Assembly: GCF_029946505.1 (NCBI RefSeq)
Contig: NZ_JARZHG010000008.1
Location: 248,001-312,000 of the forward strand
Length of the DNA: 64,000 nucleotides
Reading direction: 5' to 3'
Origin: Polyangium sp. y55x31
Lineage (GTDB): Bacteria > Myxococcota_A > Polyangia > Polyangiales > Polyangiaceae
The translations under genes were made by a program, and so were the position numbers. A model generated the notes under the pieces. The model did no database searches. It was not told where the DNA came from and saw only the letters and a program-made list of their open reading frames with translations. Of this stretch, positions 62,878 to 64,000 are shown piece by piece; position 1 is the stretch's first letter; every line of letters starts with the position of its first letter.

Positions 62878-63687
62878 ATGGCCGAGAGCCGAAGTCCCGC
62901 CGTCTTCGCCCACGCTCCGCGCCAACGCGAGCTCGATAAGCGCGAGCCCTTGACCCCCGAGCTGGAGCGCGACCTCGCCGAGCGCTTCCGGAGCGGCGAC
63001 CGCGACGCCGGTCGACGGATCGTGGAGGCGTGTCTGCCCTTCGTGATGACCATCGCCCTCGAGTACCGGCGCTGGGGCATCCCGGTGGAGGACCTCGTCC
63101 AGGAAGGCAACATCGGCCTGCTCAAGGCGGCCGAGCGCTTCGATCCTTCGCGCGGCTGCCGGCTCGTGACGTACGCCGCGTACTGGATCCGCGCCGAGAT
63201 CCGCGAGCACGTGGCGCGCGGCTATCGCATCGTGCGCCTCGGCTCGTCGAAGAGCGAGCGGCGTGTCCTGCGCATCTTCCGCCGCACGCACGAGCGCGAC
63301 CCGGACGTCCTCGCCGCGCAGAGCGGCCTTCCGCGCGAGCGCGTGCTGGCGCTCCTGCCGCTGCTCATGGCGCGCGACGTGAGCCTCGACAAGAAGAACC
63401 CCGAGGGCGACGCGCCGCTCGACCGGCTCGCCTCGCCGCTCCCCTCGCCCGAGGATCAAGCCTGCGAGGACGAGGAGCATCGGCAGGTGGCCACGGCGCT
63501 GCGGCAGATCGTCACCGAGCTGTCTCCGCGCGAGCAGAAGATCGCGAACGCGCGCTGGCTCAGCGAGGATCCCGCGACGCTCGAGGAGCTCGGCGCCGAC
63601 TTCGGCGTGAGCAAGGAGCGCGTGCGGCAGATCGAGGAGCGCGCGAAGAAGCGTGTCCGCGCGCGGCTCACCGAGTTGCTCCACTAG
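62878..63687 (+). CDS. RpoH-like alternative sigma factor
   Basis: A 269-aa sigma-70 family protein. The start ATG at 62878 (MAESRS) has GAGGAG six bases before. Region 2 reads EDLVQEGNIGLLKAAERFDP and LVTYAAYWIRAEI; the segment RGYRIVRLGSSKSERRVL occupies the place of the RpoH box. Region 4 has LEELGADFGVSKERVRQIE, the helix-turn-helix that reads the -35. Region 1.1 is absent, so it is not the housekeeping factor. A heat-shock or developmental role is inferred from the family. A hairpin follows the stop. Confidence 0.9.
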   Translation: MAESRSPAVFAHAPRQRELDKREPLTPELERDLAERFRSGDRDAGRRIVEACLPFVMTIALEYRRWGIPVEDLVQEGNIGLLKAAERFDPSRGCRLVTYAAYWIRAEIREHVARGYRIVRLGSSKSERRVLRIFRRTHERDPDVLAAQSGLPRERVLALLPLLMARDVSLDKKNPEGDAPLDRLASPLPSPEDQACEDEEHRQVATALRQIVTELSPREQKIANARWLSEDPATLEELGADFGVSKERVRQIEERAKKRVRARLTELLH

Positions 63688-63703
63688 AAGCAAGCCCGTC
63701 GCC

Positions 63704-63727
63704 CCCCTCTCCCGCCGAGGAGAGGGG
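63704..63727. terminator. Hairpin after sigma-factor gene
   Basis: Perfect stem CCCCTCTCC/GGAGAGGGG with 6-nt loop, 16 bases after the stop and before the convergent MBL gene. Confidence 0.6.
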
Positions 63728-63796
63728 CCGGGGATGAGGGGACGACGCGGAGGGAGATCGTTCGACCTCCAAGGGAAAACCGCCCCCGGTCCTCCC

Positions 63797-64000
63797 TCAG
63801 ATCTCGATGACCATCCCTTCCTTCGCGGCGATCGTGTTCGGGAAGAGCTCCCGCGCGCGGCGCTCCTTCTCGCGCACCATCGCGTCGGTCTGGAGCGGAT
63901 CGTGGTGGTGGAGGATGAGCTGCTTGACGCCCGCGGCATTCGCGAGCTCGCAGCCCGCGACGAACGTCGCGTGACCCCAGCCCGTCTTCGGGCCGCCGCC
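63797..64000 (-). CDS. MBL-fold metallohydrolase, C-terminal part
   Basis: Sixty-seven codons of a protein running off the right end of the window, with stop at 63797. The visible end has GWGHATFVAGCELA, then QLILHHHDPLQTDAM and RRARELFPNT. This is the closing part of metallo-beta-lactamase-fold hydrolases found beside two-component or cyclic-nucleotide proteins, with a metal His and Asp-Pro. The N-terminal HxHxDH motif is beyond the window. Confidence 0.75.
   Translation of the reverse strand, partial: GGGPKTGWGHATFVAGCELANAAGVKQLILHHHDPLQTDAMVREKERRARELFPNTIAAKEGMVIEI

Noticed and set aside
61821-62939. 372-codon plus-strand frame across the S41 protease start
   Set aside because: Overlaps the catalytic gene in antisense and has no recognisable features.
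1-64000. CRISPR array, tRNA, rRNA or insertion sequence
   Set aside because: No regularly spaced direct repeats of 24-40 bp with unique spacers, no tRNA-like GGTTCGAATCC arm in a cloverleaf setting, and no transposase or integrase frame was found.

Overview
The window is GC-rich chromosomal DNA from a myxobacterium, most likely of the order Polyangiales (Polyangium/Sorangium-like). The signs are many lipoproteins with Gly/Ser/Ala linkers behind the lipobox, a 12-copy DUF4215 Cys-rich repeat protein ending in a MYXO-CTERM-like anchor, two Hanks-type Ser/Thr kinases (one fused to an AAA/TPR module), a RsbR-like PAS-STAS protein and MopE-type metal-binding motifs. I found no rRNA, tRNA, CRISPR array, insertion sequence or phage block. 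It reads as ordinary, densely packed chromosome with about 43 intact genes, one broken gene, and partial genes at both ends.

Layout. 0-5 kb: 3' end of an M2 (ACE-like) metallopeptidase, a PHM-like type II copper lipoprotein, and the DUF4215/MYXO-CTERM protein. 5-10.5 kb: a sugar-kinase/APH-fold kinase and a Cys/Met PLP enzyme, an unknown protein, a PAS-STAS regulator and a VWA lipoprotein. 10.5-18.8 kb, all minus strand: the 1309-aa kinase/AAA/TPR regulator, a small acidic protein, a frameshifted lipoprotein gene, a repeat-filled spacer, a coupled pair of GIDE-like membrane proteins and a histidine-phosphatase-like lipoprotein. 19-23 kb, plus strand: a Gly-rich lipoprotein, an MFS transporter whose start abuts a 130-bp palindrome, and an unknown lipoprotein.

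23-29.3 kb: a minus-strand lipid operon, tetR > acyl-CoA dehydrogenase > MaoC hydratase > FabG4-type reductase > thiolase, which together supply the four core reactions of a beta-oxidation (or reverse) cycle. Divergent from it at 29.4-33.6 kb lies a TonB-dependent receptor carrying its own TonB-C-like domain, followed by two tightly spaced lipoproteins; this looks like an outer-membrane uptake unit with an unknown ligand. 33.8-44.6 kb: a pilin-like protein with two CxxC pairs, Lon, an Eis-like acetyltransferase, a large alpha-helical lipoprotein carrying an in-frame palindromic repeat, a beta-propeller lipoprotein with 16 Glu in a row, and a small membrane protein. 44.7-48.4 kb: a coupled kinase > TPR > metal-binding-motif lipoprotein operon.

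48.4-64 kb: a TAP-like hydrolase lipoprotein, a YhaO/YhaN (SbcD/SbcC-like) nuclease pair, BipA/TypA, a PaaI-type thioesterase, a 3D-domain lipoprotein, a PATAN-DnaJ-TPR protein, a Kazal-like lipoprotein, an S41 protease, a RpoH-like sigma factor, and the C-terminus of an MBL-fold hydrolase. The most unusual features are the repeats: a 130-bp palindrome, a palindrome shared between a spacer and a reading frame, a 48-nt double hairpin placed after two genes, and 42-bp and 21-bp tandem arrays ahead of the broken lipoprotein gene.
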